64,000 nt of DNA from Nigrospora sphaerica (taxonomy: Eukaryota > Ascomycota > Sordariomycetes > Amphisphaeriales > Apiosporaceae), in assembly GCA_018287875.1 (NCBI GenBank), contig JAGVVL010000022.1:4278001-4342000 (forward strand), given 5' to 3'. Under the pieces are notes generated by a model that had not been told where the DNA came from, made no database searches, and saw only the letters and a list, made by a program, of their open reading frames with translations. Both the position numbers and the translations under genes were made by a program. Position 1 is the stretch's first letter. Every line of letters starts with the position of its first letter. This document shows positions 42,103-56,300 of the stretch, piece after piece.

Positions 42103-45100
42103 AGTCCGGCACGATGACGCCAATTTGCAGCCTTCTCTCTTTTGTCATTTTTTGGGTCGTTGCTTTTTCGCCCGGGACCCTGATCGACCCTGCCAACCCT
42201 GGATCGTCATTTGAAGGACCCCCCCGGGGGGGCGGACGACCCAGCAAAGCTTCGGGTTCGGGGGTCGGACGGGAAGGTTGGCGTGGGCGGTTCGGTGGGC
42301 GGTGTTCGGGTTCCCATCTCATCACACGCAGACATCTACACCGGCGCGCACACCGATCATCATAATTTTTTCCCCATCCTCGTTATCTTTTGTAGGTTTT
42401 GCTGCCCATCTTGCTTTTGGGCAGCCGTGAAGCCGAACCATGACCTGGCGAGTCTCCTCTTTCCAGCCTCCTCCTCCCCAGGCCCTGTCCGTGTGTCCCC
42501 GCTCCTCGTCCGATGCCAAAAGCCCCCCCGAACCTGCGAGCTTTCCATTGGGGGGACCGGTTTTCTTGGGGGGGCCCGGCGGGCTCCTCCTCCAGAGGAG
42601 AGGGACCCAGGGCCCAGCCGCTCTTGAACGGGAAAGGAAACCGAACGAGCGGGAAAAGAAAGTCCAGGGCCGATGGGCGAAATGAAAACGGGGCGGAGCG
42701 AGAAAGGGAGAACGAGCTTTTCATGGGCGAGACGGATTAGACAAGTCGCGGTCTTTCTATCATAGAAGTGGGGACTTTCTTTCCTTTGCGCGCCCGGGTG
42801 GGCATCTAGGTAAAAAGATCCAGAGTGAGGGAAAGAGGAGATAAAAAAGCCACTAGCCCACACCTACACCTCGACGGACAACGGCTGCACAGGCTAACAG
42901 GTGAACAGCTCCCCTGGGGTGGGCAAGTTTCATCTCGATGGGAAAAGATGGGATCTACGCCGTGGCCTTGACTCATCCCGCCGGTTCGGGACAAAGATGG
43001 GCGGGCGGACGCCCGTTCCCACGGCGGCCTTACGTAGTTGGGCCACCTTCTTCCCTTCCGTCGGTATGCCTCTTTCCGCAAACTGGGTAAATTCGGCTTC
43101 GGCTTTGCTGCATGGTACATGCTCTTTGGTAGCCCAATACCTTTTTCAGGTAGGATGTCGGTCGATCAGCCGACCGGGCAGGCGGTCGGTCGCGAAAACT
43201 TTCCCATGCTCCAACTACCGCCAGATTTGTGGCCCTACCTCCCGGGGGGGGGGTTGTCCCTTGCGAACCGGGTATACCTCACCCCGGGGGCAGGGGGATA
43301 AAAAACCACTTTACGGAGGAATGATAGGTAGACAGACCATCACGGTCCGATCGTGCGAGCGAGAAGTCGAAAAGTGATGGGCGATAGGGGCGGTGGCTGC
43401 CAGCCCGGGTAAGAGAGGGGGGGCTCAAACCAACCAAAATCGAGAAGGAAAAGCAAGATGAATCCACATCAACGCAACCTCGCCAGCAAAACCGGCGCCG
43501 ATGCAACGCAACATCAGAAAAGCCCGAAGGTCTAGTGAGAATTAAAGAGGAACCGCCTTATGGAGAGGACAGACCGAGAGGGAGAATGGGGGAATGCGAG
43601 CGAGATGCGCGCTCCTCCCGATCTATGCGCATGCAGGCCCTTGGGGCCCGTCCGACGGGCATGACAACATGGAACGATGATTCCGCTCCTCGGTAGCCCG
43701 GAGGGGGAGGAGGCCCGGGAATACGAGAAACGGGCCCGCCTCTGTATCAAGCCTTAACAACCCTGAGGAAAAGGCCGCAACGCTTTCCCGCGTTCCTTTG
43801 CAGCCCGGAAAAAAGGCAGCGCCCGCTATTGAAAAAAGTGAAGAGCCGACATGTCCGAGATATTCCCTTTCCCCCTCCCCTCCCCCCAAAAAGCGAACTG
43901 GGCGGGGAAAGGGCTGCCCGCGGAGGGGCTGGGGGGAGGGGCTACCCTTGGAGCTGACTAGCATGGGAAAATGGGTAACCTCGAAGAAAAGAGGGATCAG
44001 CTTAAAACATGCGGTCGGGGGCACAGCACAGGGCAATTCATGCTGCAGGGGGCATGTGACCATGTAAAGCCACAGAGGCAGAGGGAGAGAGGGAAAGAGA
44101 GATAGGCATGGCACCGGCCAAGCCCCAAGGCCGGGGACCGTGTGTTCTTGGGAAGCACATCATACAATAGAGTAGGGTTTTTTATCCCCTGGTCTACATT
44201 CGGCGATGACTTCAATTGCGGAGGGACAGTCCTATCGGGAACCATGGACCGGGGTGGGAAAGACAAAAGGACAATCCATGGTCAGGGCGGCAGGGCACGC
44301 GGGCGAAAAAAAGGCGAGCAGGGGTCGCTTCCCAGTGCCATAGGCGCGAGCGCCCGCCGACGCTACACCCAATTGCCCACTTTAGACGAGATCCCCCGTA
44401 TGCGACCGACATACGAGTAATGTCACCCGACTCAAGCGCCCAGGCTGCGACGGCCCATGTGGCATATGGCCGATGCTCTGCGAGGGGTATCGGAGTCATG
44501 GTTTGCCGTAGTTTCGCACGTGGTATACGCGACAAGATAGAGTGGTATCTGGTGAAAGTCTCATTTCACTTTGGCTTTCTTTTGCCGCTACCTATATCAT
44601 ACAGAAACAATGCACATGAGAGTGCGCCAGGGTATATCAAAATGCGAGGCTACCATATGCCAAACCATATGAGGGAAAGAAAGAAAAAACAAGCCTCGAC
44701 GGACGTCGGGCCGTAGACAAGGCCAGCCCATCCACTAGAACAAGAAAAAGAAAAAACCATCCTTCTCATACAGTAACCGAGCGGGGTGCGGCTCATGGTG
44801 CAAACAGCGCGCGGTGAGGTATATCCATGGAATATTTGTGTATGCAGTCATTCCTGGGTGGCGGGATGATGAGACGTAGAAAGAGTCGGCTCGGAGTACT
44901 GCAAAACCGCAAAACCGAGTATCACCATGCCTCCAGCGCGACGTCATAGGCCTCGATAGCGTAAGGCCGGCGAATTTATATCCCTAGACACAATCTAGGG
45001 CTCTAGTCGTGTAGGCGTAGTAGTACAGGCGAGATGAGGAAATGAGGATGGGGGCCAGGAGATGGATGGCGACCGGGCTCTGATTGGGTGGGCGCGGGGC

Positions 45101-46674
45101 ACGCCAAGCTAGCACGCTGTGGATGCCGGCCAGTCTTGAACATGGGTAGAAGAGGATGGGATCCACAGGGCCACGGCTGCCAGAGGCCATGACAGTCTAG
45201 CGATGGGACGTCGACGGGTTGGCAAAAGAGCTGGAGATGAGGACCAGCGGCGGCTGCAGCCATGGTCCTCTAGATGGCATTGAGGCGGTGTTTCAGCTGG
45301 CCGCCCTGGACCCTGGCGTGATGGGCCACTGCGACGGGGCCCGATGCGGGCGCGGTGACTGGTGATCGGCCGGAGACGGTGACGGTGGTTGACGATGGGC
45401 GACGTGGGTGTGGTGGTGTGGTGTTGTGTCGTGGTGAATGCGCGTGCCGCCTTCCGGGTGGGCAGGCGTGGCATAGCCTCACGTCCCCTTCCTCTGCCTG
45501 TCCTATGGCCGCATCTGGGATCGACCAAAGAATTGCGGGCGCGTAGGGCGGGGCCCCTGGTCATGGCGGCCCTTGGTGTCCCTTGGCCTACTGTTTTTTT
45601 GGCAATTCGGTTGCCTAAGCTGCTGCTCCAAGCTGCCCAGCCAGCGCGGGCGCACACACAAACACACAGGGTGGCAGGGGGCGCTGGTCGCTGGCCGCCG
45701 GTCGGACCATTGGGCAATGCAACAGCCCCAGCCAGCGTGCGTTGCCCCAGAACTCGAATGGATACGGCTCGATGGAGACGGCGACCTGCCACTGCGACTG
45801 GCCGGCTGATCGGCTGTATCTACCAGGGCCAGCACCAACGCCAATGCCCTTGCCAACGCGACGTGCCCATGGCCCGAGTGCAACGGCGCTCGTGCAACGC
45901 GCTTGCTGGGGTGATACGCTGAATCGTCGCGGGTACCCGACATTCCGGACTTCAGACGGTCGAGGTGACGAGGGGAAAAAAAAAAGAGGACGGGGAGAGC
46001 CCGGCCGTCTAGCGACCGGGACAAGCATACCATTGCTTTAGGTGAGAGATTGGTCTCGCCCATCTGGAAACATGACTGCCGTAGATGCCAACGCGCGATG
46101 TAACTATGCTGTCACATGTCACGGATACGGCTGGCCTTGCCCAGTCCGTCCATCGCAACTCTGTCCTTCCTGACTGCCGCACAAGGCTATGCCCACCATG
46201 GCAGAGCGCCCCATGCATCGTGAATAATGTCGGTGCGGCTGGCCTGCGGCATCGGACCGTCCTCCCCGCCGCGTCGGGGTCGTGGATGCTGGCCCAATCA
46301 CCCACAGTGAAATGCCAAGTGACCGTTGATGTAGCTGCTTCACATAACGCCATGCAGCAGCAGCGGACGCGGCCGCGGCAGCACTGGCAGCACGGCGGGA
46401 GGGCCGGTGTTCCGCGTGCAAGTAGCGAGCGAGGCCTGCATGCCCATCTGCAGGAGACTGCAGCTGTCTCTGCGCCGTAGGCGTGTGGGGGCTGTGTGCG
46501 ATGCGGGGCAGTGCGGTGTGTATGGTGTGCGCGACGAGGCATGGCTAAGCGGTGGTGGCGTGGTCCTGCTGCTGGTGGTTTGTGGTTTGGTTAATAGTGG
46601 TGAGAGTCGGCTCGGGTCACGGGACGACCATCGTGTCGTCGTGGTTCCGTGGCCGGCGGGTGGTAATTCGTTGC

Positions 46675-46971
46675 TCATTTGTAGCCAACCATCTTGGCGC
46701 ATCGCTGGCAGTAGTAGATGTTGGTGCCGACGCGAATCATGCCGGTCGAGGCCGGGTCATCCGTCGTCGTGGCCTCGACGGAGCGTGCGCAGCGCATGCA
46801 GCGGAAGACCTCAACCGAGGCGATGGGTCGGGCGATGGCGTCCATGCTGTGGCGGGCGATGGGCGAGGGCGAGGCCAGGTCCGAGTCGGAGAAGGAAGCC
46901 GAGGAGGAGCTGGACGAGGAGCTGGAGAAGTGCGTCTTGGGAGGCCGGGCGGTGGTGGACATGGTGGCCAT
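46675..46971 (-). CDS. 98-residue zinc-ribbon protein
   Basis: Intronless, from ATG 46971 (a second ATG nine bases in, MSTTARPP, is an alternative). The N-terminal half is a serine-rich, disordered stretch with a run of nine Ser. The C-terminal half has two CxxC knuckles (FRCMRCARSVE and YYCQRCAKMVGYK) separated by 26 residues, a typical zinc ribbon. The C-terminal ribbon resembles small conserved ascomycete proteins of unknown function, which supports a real gene. It is the only gene I can support in about 24 kb, and the run of Ser codons is followed by well-conserved-looking sequence rather than random frame. The role is unknown; a zinc-mediated nucleic-acid or protein contact is a guess. 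Confidence 0.75.
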   Translation of the reverse strand: MATMSTTARPPKTHFSSSSSSSSSASFSDSDLASPSPIARHSMDAIARPIASVEVFRCMRCARSVEATTTDDPASTGMIRVGTNIYYCQRCAKMVGYK

Positions 46972-48694
46972 GGTAGGTGGTGGTGGCAGTGAATGGTGCG
47001 TAGCCTAAGTATTGCTTGGGTTGTGGAATGAGAGTAGGGGTGAGGGAGATCGTCGGAGGGGAGCGGGCGATGATGTAGTTATAGAAAGAGGCAGTAGTTG
47101 AATGGGTTGTCTTGTCTAAATGTGGTGGCAGTAGTAGGTGTGGGTGCTCTGGCAGGTATTATGGACGGCCTGGCCTGGGCATGGAGCGAGTGGGTGGGCT
47201 CGATGAAATGGTCGAGATGGATGGGTTACCCTGGCCGCAAGTGGTACGGAGTACAGCGCTAGCTCCTGGGTTGGGTACGCGGGTACACGGATACCCAAGT
47301 ACTTGGCGTGCTTTGCTGGTGTGGGAGCCGCGCCCGGGAGAAGAGATAGTAGGCAGTGCCAACGGGCCCCAAAGGATAGCGCGGAAACGCGAGCGGGGGG
47401 GGGGCGTGCAAGTAGCAACGAGAAAAAACGAGAGCCGTCTAGCTGCTGACGGAACCAGGTTGATTACAGGGTGCGGCTAGTCCAGGCCCCAGGTGTTCCG
47501 AACGACGACGACCTTCCGAAGGTCTTCTGGTATGGCTGTGTTTGGGGGATCTTCCCTGTTGCTGCGGGTGGAGGAAAGGGGCGTCTGTGTACCAGGATCC
47601 CGAGAGCAATGCTTTGCTGTACGCTGGCTTGGCTGGACTCCGAGAGCGATAATGAGAGGGAGCGAGGGTTTCGCAGCTGCTCACACTCGGACCGGGCGAA
47701 ATATAGGTACTAGGCAAGGGAGGGGGGTGCCTGTTTGCACAGAGAGAGCGGGAGAGAAGGAGAACAGAGAGCGATGAAATACGGAGACTGTGCCTACAGA
47801 CCAAAACGGAGTGGTGATCCTGGATCCTGGTCGGCTCTGTGGGGACGGCTTGGCTGTTCTCATAAAACGGACAATGGCACGTCGAGACCAGGCGCACGGC
47901 GTCCTGGGTTTAGTCCGTGAGGTAATGGATGGACGGATACGTAGTAGATGGATACCACACACTACACAACGCAATACGGCAGTCCGTCAACCGCGGAAAT
48001 GCAGTGAAAGAAAGCTTTTTGCCTCTGCGTCGTCGTGGCCCAATAGCGTGCAGTGGAATGATTGGGCTCGAACGGGCTATTCGCAGACAAACAGCCTCCC
48101 GGCTTGCTGCATGAGCCCTAACGGAGTAGTGGATGCGACGTCCGTGGAGGCCGATGTGGCTGACCTGGCCAGTTCTGGGCGAACGCCTGTCGGGACGAAA
48201 AGGACAAGGTCCTGCGCGTCTAGACTCGGGCAGGCCCTGGATTTCAATGGTTTCGCTGGAGCAGATGAAAGACGTCCGTTACCCACGCACACGGCGGGGG
48301 GCTGGAGACAGGAGACGGTCGCCTGGTGGATGGTGGGTTGAGATGCTATCGTTTTTCTTCTATCCCAGCCTGGTTGGGGAGGCCCTGGCCTCTGTCAATG
48401 GGCTGGGCGCAGGGAACGACCGACGGTCAGTCGGAGTGCGCGGGCGTAACGGTACGGACGCAGTATCGGTGAGCGGCGAAGTAGGGGCACGAGTACCGTG
48501 GGCTGTTGGCACTCTCTGTCTGTGTGAAGTACGTATCGAGTCGGTTCGTATTGTCGGCGCGCACGAGAGGAGGGGCTTCCGTTTAATTGCGCTCCGTTTA
48601 GTCACTGATGCTTTGTGTTTTGCAGATAGTGTGCAGGACGCAAGATCAACTCTGAACAAGGCCAAAACGGAGGTGGAGACGAACGCTTTATGGC

Positions 48695-48734
48695 AAACAC
48701 ACGCACACGCACACACACACACACACACCCACAC
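48695..48734. repeat. CA microsatellite
   Basis: About 40 bp of near-perfect (CA)n with a few CG/CC interruptions. Confidence 0.9.
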
Positions 48735-50281
48735 CTTCTCTGTATGACTCCTTCACGCGCCCTCTCCCCCTTTCCTGCCGCCGCCGGGAGGTACTTGGGA
48801 GGGAGGGCTACATCCCAAAAGGAAACACACCCTGCAGAGATCGCGATGGCCAGTGACAACAGAAGCCTTCAAATACACTACGGCAAGCCGAATCGTGATG
48901 GCCCAGTGGCCCGGGTTTCACGCCCATCGCCCAGGCTAGGAGGAGAGGGGTGCGGCCGCCCTAGCAGGCCGATCTTTGTCCTCGGTATAGTAGAATATCC
49001 ATTCATCGGGCGCCCGACCCTTTGAAAAACCCTCGCGGTGCCTGTGGCCAAGTCCCGTCTACGGGCATCTGTGAATGCATAATAAATCCACAGCATCACA
49101 ATCCCTCCGGCCAGTTACCCTGGCCGCCGTCAATACCATGACCGGCACAGCCATGCCCCCTACGGCTCACCTGCCAACGCGCCGTCCCCAGGCGTTTTTC
49201 ACTCGGCAGGTGGTACTGACGGCCCATCGCGATGGCGGACACCACCAGACATGCCTCGTCGGCCTGGATCGGCACCGTAACTGTTGGGCATGCTCCCACC
49301 ATGCACATCTGAGCCATGCGGCATCGCGGCGGGCAGGTCTTACCCCAACTTCCCCCAACTTCCACCAAATTGGAGCGCCGGTGGCCCGCCGGCCGGGAAC
49401 ACGTTAGAGACAAGGAGCGATTGACGCCTCTGACCCCGATGGCTGAGCCGTATCGTCCTTAAAAAGCGCCCTGCAAAAGGCCGTCCGTTCAACAACCGAC
49501 GCAGCCAGTAGCAGCGCCGCAGCGGCTTGCCCGTCTTTCTGTGCCTTCTACTGGCTCTCCTCTAGTGCCCCTTTTCTGTGCTTGCCGTATGCGATGCAAT
49601 GCGAGCCGGAGCCATTCAGCCAGCCGAGCCCGTTAGCACGCCACCACGCTTGCGTACGCAACGGAGCAGGTAAAGCGTTTTGGGTAAATAACGTCGTCCG
49701 TCTGAGTAAGCTGGCTGCCGAAAGATGGGTGACGACGACGCGGGGTGCTCTACGAAGTCTACACGTACGTACGCACGCACAACTACGTACTAGAGAACAA
49801 AAGTACCTCGTCCCCCGTCTTCAGCTTCCGTTCCCATGCCCGTGGTTGATCGTGTGCCTTCGTATGGTAGAGACGTCTCCTGCGGCTGGGTAAAACCGTC
49901 CGTTACAAGCCAGCGGACCTAGTGCCAAAGGAGACGGAGCCTCAGCCAATAATCAGGGGGCAGATATGACCGGATACGGCTTAGCGTTAACCAAATAGCG
50001 ATCAAGTCACCCAAAGCTCGATCCTGCCTGGTGCTCAGCAAATACGTGATCATCGCTGGGGTGCAGCAATCTCGATGAGGAGGCGAGTCATCCGTCTGAT
50101 CCAAACTCGCACTGGCAGACTGGCAGCAATATCCGGCCGCCGGAAGAGACAGACGGTGGGCCACGCTGGGCAACTGCGCACCAGGGCCTTGGAGAGTCTA
50201 GACCTCCCAACCAACCCTTCGGAACCCATCGTACCCACGTCAACTACCTTTAGCTAGCCCACAGGGAGCGGCTGCTGCTCG

Positions 50282-50286
<5 letters not shown>

Positions 50287-50315
<29 letters not shown>

Positions 50316-50316
50316 A
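50287..50316. repeat. CTG trinucleotide repeat
   Basis: About ten CTG units. In one frame on the minus strand this gives poly-Ser, but no gene context supports translation. Confidence 0.85.
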
Positions 50317-53300
50317 CTGCCTTGATCCGCCCATCTAAGCACAACCTTGGCCGGGCTACGACGACACACCCCCATCCAAACGACATCACCTGCCAAACGG
50401 GCCCCAACATGCCGCCGTATGGCCCCCGGCGCCCGTCCGGGTCTAGCCAGCGGCAGCAGCGCCGAGGCTCTCGTTCGTCGTGCTTCAACGGCGGGGAGGG
50501 GTGGGGGAGACCACCACACGATCGCATACATTGCATAGAAACCCTTCGACCCCGGAGGACGAGCCCATATCTCTACAGGGGCCCGCCCGTGGAAGACGTC
50601 AGAAAAACAGCACACCATTAGGCTTGCCCTTTATCGATCTCCGACGGGGATGAGCCTATAGTATGGGCAATAGCGGGCGGCACCATCGCAGCCCGAGGTG
50701 GTTTTCGGGGAGCCTGGTTGCGCTTGGAGCCAGGCCCTGGCATCGTTTTCTTGGCCCGGTAGGGCAGCGTAGACCCAGCCTGGGTCCATGACAAGGCGCC
50801 ACAGTCCTGGCTATTTCAGCTGAGCTCTCGAAGCTGGGCATACCGCGATACGGAACTGAACAGTGGGTAGGGGGAACAAAGGAAAATACGTTCAGTTCAA
50901 GACGTCCAGCTCATAGTGGCTAATGAAGCTCTACCATTGCTGCAGGGTAGGTACACTGTGCCTGACAGGCCTGTCTTCGAGCGGCCACCTAGCTCCCTTT
51001 CCTCCTCGTTACGTGCTATGATGTCCGCGACGGATGACTGGTTGGTCAGGCTCTGCCAATGCCGGATACTGCAGGGACTGCGCGATCGCATGACCCCCCC
51101 GTTTCGGATCGGAAAGGGGACCCCATAGTCGAGCCAACCTTTAATTGGCACTTTATCGGACCTCGAGGCACTACGGCAATGATGCATGTCAAATTGAGTT
51201 GAATGTTTCCGTTCCGTTGCATTCGCGGAAAACAACGGTTCCCCAGCAGAAGGGGATCCGTCGGGCCTGTCGAGCCCCCCTCCTCGCGGCCTTTGGCGAT
51301 ATATTTCCGACCTGGCCCGTCGTCCCCATGCCACCCGTGTCACCGGGGAGAGGGGAACATTGGCTGTGTCCTCCCCCCCCGTATGCGTAACGTAGGCCTC
51401 GTGTCATCGAGGGGCTCGCTGCGCGACGGACACGCGTACTGACGGCCAGCCCCTTGGCCAGCCCTGGCAGGCTGTGGTGGGGGGACGAATGAAAGAGGGG
51501 GTGGTTCGCTGGGAGCTCTGACGCTTTCGCTTCGGCTGGCCCCCTGACGACCGCTGGATTACATGCGCACAGCGACGTTCCGTGGTGACGGACGGCCGTG
51601 TATGATCTCACGCCGTTGGCTAGCCGCGTTGCCAGGCCCGGATTCCGGCTGGCTCACTTGGCCGTACTAATACCGTTCTGTTCACTAATCCGATCTACGC
51701 AAGCCGTGGCGATTTTCCCGGGGCGGGGGGGAGCTACTAGTGAGTAGTCGTTCCCGGGATTCCAGCAGCAAAGTGAGCAAATGTGTGGGGTTGTTTTCCG
51801 TCCGTTTGCTCCTCTCTGGGGAGGGGCGCCTCTCCGATGGGCCACACGATGTCCCGGATCAGCAAGCTCTCTTTCTCGAAGGGAGGATTGCGACGACCAC
51901 TGGAGGCTAGCCAGCACGGCCAGACGGCCCCCCTCCAAGGATACCAGTCACAAGCCAGGTGATGGGCGACAGCAATGGAAAAAAAAAACCAGGGTGGGCC
52001 AGGGCGCATCGAAACTTGATCGACGAATCCAGCCCTTTGGTCAGGGCCTGGGCGAACCGCAGATCGGCCTAGACCGTCCGTTGCGCCACGGCAATACCAA
52101 GCCCCCCAATACATACGACACGCTACGTTACGTGACGATGCAATCCGTACGACCTTGACCGATGACCACATCATAGACGGTAAATTGGAGTGACATACGG
52201 AAAGGACGGACAAGGGGGGTGTAAGGGGCATAAACCAGGAACGTCAGGAACCGCAATTTGGAAGCTGAATGCACTAGACGCACACACAAGGGTGCAGAGA
52301 ACGCATACGCACGTGCTGGCAGACGGACCGTTTCTATTCTCCCAGTGTAGGAGGTACTCCGTATCGTACGTACTCCGGGAGAGTGTGTTTGTGAAGGACC
52401 GGAGTGCCGGAATGAATACGTTGCTGCTGCGGCTGCTCCTACTGCTGCTGCAGGCGGGCGGGTGAGCAGCCAGCCAGCCACCCCGCCAGTCATTTGATCA
52501 CAAGATGGAATTGGCCGGAACTTTCGACGCCCTCTGGGCTAGGCAAAAGTCCGCCATCAAACTCCGCGCCATTTCCGCCCAAGCCGAAACGTTTCCTCCA
52601 AGCTCCTGTGGGCATTGGTAGGCGGTACGGCTTGGACGGAAATAAACATCGCACATACTCGGTACACCGCCCGTAATATCGAGAGTCAGCTTCGCGTTTT
52701 TCGGGTCCCGTGGATCCGCTCCCGTTCCTCGCTCTCGTTCCCTGGCCGACCGAGCAAAAGAGCGACGGGGCGACGGGCGTCTGGACCAAGGCCCCATGGG
52801 AGCGACTACTGGCAATACTGTGTACCTACGGGTAATTACGTATGGGTTGGCTAGCCCTACCAAACCATGCCTATCGTGGTGCGCAGGCAGCATCAGCGTG
52901 TCCCCGGCGCTCCGCTGGGCAGAGGCAGAGAGGCCTGGTTGGTACCACGGCACAGCCCAACGGAAAGCCGCTCCGTTGGATCCATTTCCCATCGAGGGCT
53001 TTCGCGGGGGGTGCGGCAAGTGGGCGGCCCTGTACCTGGTGATCATCTCTGCCTTTGGGTTTGATGGTCTCACGACGCCGGGACTAAGGTTTGGCTCGGC
53101 ATCCCAAGTCGCCTCCGTTTCTCATGCCGCTACCCAAGCCCCCGCGTGTCAAAAACAAAGAAGGAAAGAAACCCCCATCCCATTGGCGCCATCGCGGGCA
53201 GCACTGCAGGCCGGGCAGCAAACCCAGCGCACGACGACGTCGTGGCCGGGCGGGGCTGGGCTCGAGTTGGGCGCCGGCTCGTGCCCGTCGTCGTCGCCGA

Positions 53301-56300
53301 ACGAAGAAGACAAGCAGGCGCCTGTGATTTCCCCGAGACGGCTGTTGTCTCGCCGACCCGATCTCTCGAACTTGGTCGAAGAAGGCCGAACTAAGGACCC
53401 TTGACCAGAGCTTCCTCGCCGTGTCTTTTCTTTACGCCGCAGTTGGTTTAGCTGCCCCTTTCGGTCTCGTCTCCTTCCCCTCAGTGGCCCTGCCAATGTG
53501 CACTATTGAGTCCCGCCGCCAAGGACTAGCATTAGATGACTATGAAACCCCGTCGCGTTGACCGAACACCTGAGCCCGGCGCTCCGATCGCGATGCCAAT
53601 GGGCCGGGCTTCTTTTGCTGACCAACAAACACCAACCCAGCCCAGCCTCAAAGGGCACCCCCTGGCAACTTACCCAATGTCGGCGGAGAGGCTTCTCCGA
53701 CCTCAGCCCTCGCTGCTTCGTGTGCCGCATTGCCATCCACGACGCTGTTCGGCAGTGCGCGACCGGGGGTGGGGGCTTCTGCATGACTCCGCGTGTCCAG
53801 AAACACGACGTCCGCAGCGCCAACACCATGCTTGCACATGCGAACGAGGCCAGACTCCTCTCGCGACGATGCTCCCCCCCCCCCGGCAGGCCGACCAGGC
53901 TGGGTCCTCCTCTCTACATGAGCGTAATGCGAAACAAGCGCTACGCCTCTACCCCGGATCATCGTCCCATGCCAAGCCGCCGGTCAGCCTGGCCCTCCCC
54001 CCCATCCCCATAAGGCACTTCGCCATTCTCTTGAAACACTGAAACTTGCTAAACAACCTTCAACCCGCGGTAGCTACGGGCATTCCGGTTGCTTTTCGCG
54101 GCCATCGCTTCCTTGCGCACCTCTGCGGCACCCCCAAGGATCAATCACGAGAGGAGGGCTCCGGAGGGCCCCGGATGCCCTGGATGGACCCTGGCGATCC
54201 AGGCAAAGGACAACTGTGCCTGCAGCCCCCAAAGCCATGTCCTCCGTCTCGTAAACTTTATGTCCCTACGCAGCCTAGCTTACAGGCGGAGCGGGCCCAT
54301 GTGTGCATCTTGATTGAACCTTACTTAAGTAAGCCATGCTCTCTAGTTCCCTTCCTTCGTAGAAGCTAGTAGGTATCGGTATTTCCCACTTCCGCCCTGG
54401 TCGCAGTGGTAGTGGCTCCCCCCAGGGTGTGCTATTTCGAGGCATTGCCAACGCGCTTTGGCCCTGCCGCCAGCCGGTCGAGCACCTGTCACCAGGGGGT
54501 CAGTCGTCCTATCCCTGTCAAGCAAATCCCTCCCTCCCCTCTTTCCCTCTCCAGCCGGTGATTCCTTCTCTCCTCTCCGCCCCTCCGTGATGTTTGCCCA
54601 CGGCAAAGACGAGCGGAACAACGGTAGTCACGGTGGGACGGCGACCTATCCGCGGGCGAGCGGGTAGGCAGATACCCAAGAGACTTTACGCCTCCGCCAG
54701 CTAGCTTGGAATGAGGCACCAAACCCCCATCCCACGCGGCTATGCCGGCAGTTGGAGGGACGAGCCGAACTGGCCGGGCGAACGCCAGGGGGGAGGCAAG
54801 CGCCGAGAGCGAGCGTTCGCGACAGCAGCAACATCGCAGGTGGCTTCATGGCTCCGGCCAAGCATCTTGAAACAATCGAGACAGTGGGTTTTGTTTGTCA
54901 TCGTAGCTAGGCGCTAAGGGGGGACTTCGTGGGAGAGAGGGGGAGAGGGAGCAAACAGCCCCCTTCTAGCATGTGAGACGGGACGAGGCTTTGTCCTGCG
55001 GTTTCGCCGCAAAGGCATGCGCATAGACGCCAGGGACCCTGATGAGGCAACGGGTCGGCCATGGTGCGAGGAAATCACGCCATCCTACCCGTTGCGGCAC
55101 CCGAGCGTGCGGGACGGACGGGACGCGAGGGGCTGTTTCTTTTGTTTCTTTCCATCTTCTCTGCCCTCCTTCTCCCGCAGCACTGTTTCCCACCTTTGCC
55201 TATGCGGACTTGCTCACGCGCCGGCGACCCTGAAATAAGGGGACCCAAGGCGGCGAGCGTCGCATGGCCCCGTGCTAGATTGGATCAGGACGCGCTGGCA
55301 GCTGGCCCGTTCACGACGCCGGTCCAAAAGGCCGTCCCGTACCCTCCGAACTACACTCTTCACCCCCACATATACACATGCACACCCGCGCTGTCAACCC
55401 TCGACGGCCGTTTAGGTGACAGCCCAGCGTCTTTTGTCCGTCCGTGACCCCGCCCCGTCCTGGGCCCGACCCCTGGCTCCAGGGTCCAGCTCGGACTTGG
55501 CCGAGGCGAAGACTTTGGCCGGGTTTTTCCTGCCGCCTCATTGGTTCTGAGCTTAGGTACAGCACGGCACCCGCCTCCTGGGTGGGAGGACGCCGTGGAC
55601 TGCTCGGTGCGCCGGTCGGGACACCGGCTGACTCAGACAAGCGAGGAGAGGGGAGGGGGGTGTGCCCGGAGTAAAGAAGCTTGGGAAGACGCACGGAGGG
55701 AAAGAGGAGAGGAGAGGCTTGCCAGGGGCACCGTGGGGCTTCCTCGCGACGCCCTATGCTCCCAATAGCCATGCGGCCAGCGAGAAGCTTGGGGGCACCT
55801 GTCGGCCCGAAGCAGTTTCCGTCACGGACGCGGCAAATGTTCGCCCGGCGGGAGAGAGATGGGGCTGGGTCGCCCATGGCGACTGGCCGGGCCCGCCCCG
55901 TGGCCTCTTTCCGACCTTTTCGGGAACCCTCGGGTGTTTCCCTGCGATACGACAAGTATCTGCTGATAGTGCGACGGCTGCCGCCCTCTCCGCTTCGCAT
56001 CTTTTGCTTATCTCCTTCTCGGGGCCAAGGGCCAGGAGCGGAGCGTGGCTGGGGCTGGAAAACGCAGAACCCAACCTGTGGCTAGGGTGGTTCGCTCGCC
56101 CCGGCGGACGTGGAGCTGTGTGGACGGCAGGACGGCAGCACGGTGCTATGGCCCGGGGCCCCGGAGATGAGGTCTTATGCTGGTTGTGCGTGGGATCCCG
56201 GAAAAGGGGTGTGCCACAGCCTCATCACGGGCGACGGTCAGGCAAGGGCCAGAAAACCGCAGGACCCTTTTTACGCCTCGCGCCATGCTGCGAATGCAGA

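Larger units (their letters stand above)
33558..46674. other. About 13 kb GC-rich region without a supportable gene
   Basis: Many long overlapping frames exist on both strands, but their Arg/Pro/Gly/Ser composition, lack of motifs and mutual overlap are what random GC-rich DNA gives. The region has G-runs (36052-36063, 40001-40013), GT repeats (36420-36433, 42051-42102), A/T-rich spots (about 41930-41980), a perfect inverted repeat at 39771-39790 and several CGTCCGTT words. Non-coding RNAs or very long UTRs cannot be excluded. Confidence 0.5.

Noticed and set aside
48695..48734. CA microsatellite as a functional element
   Set aside because: Simple repeats of this size are common; no context suggests function.
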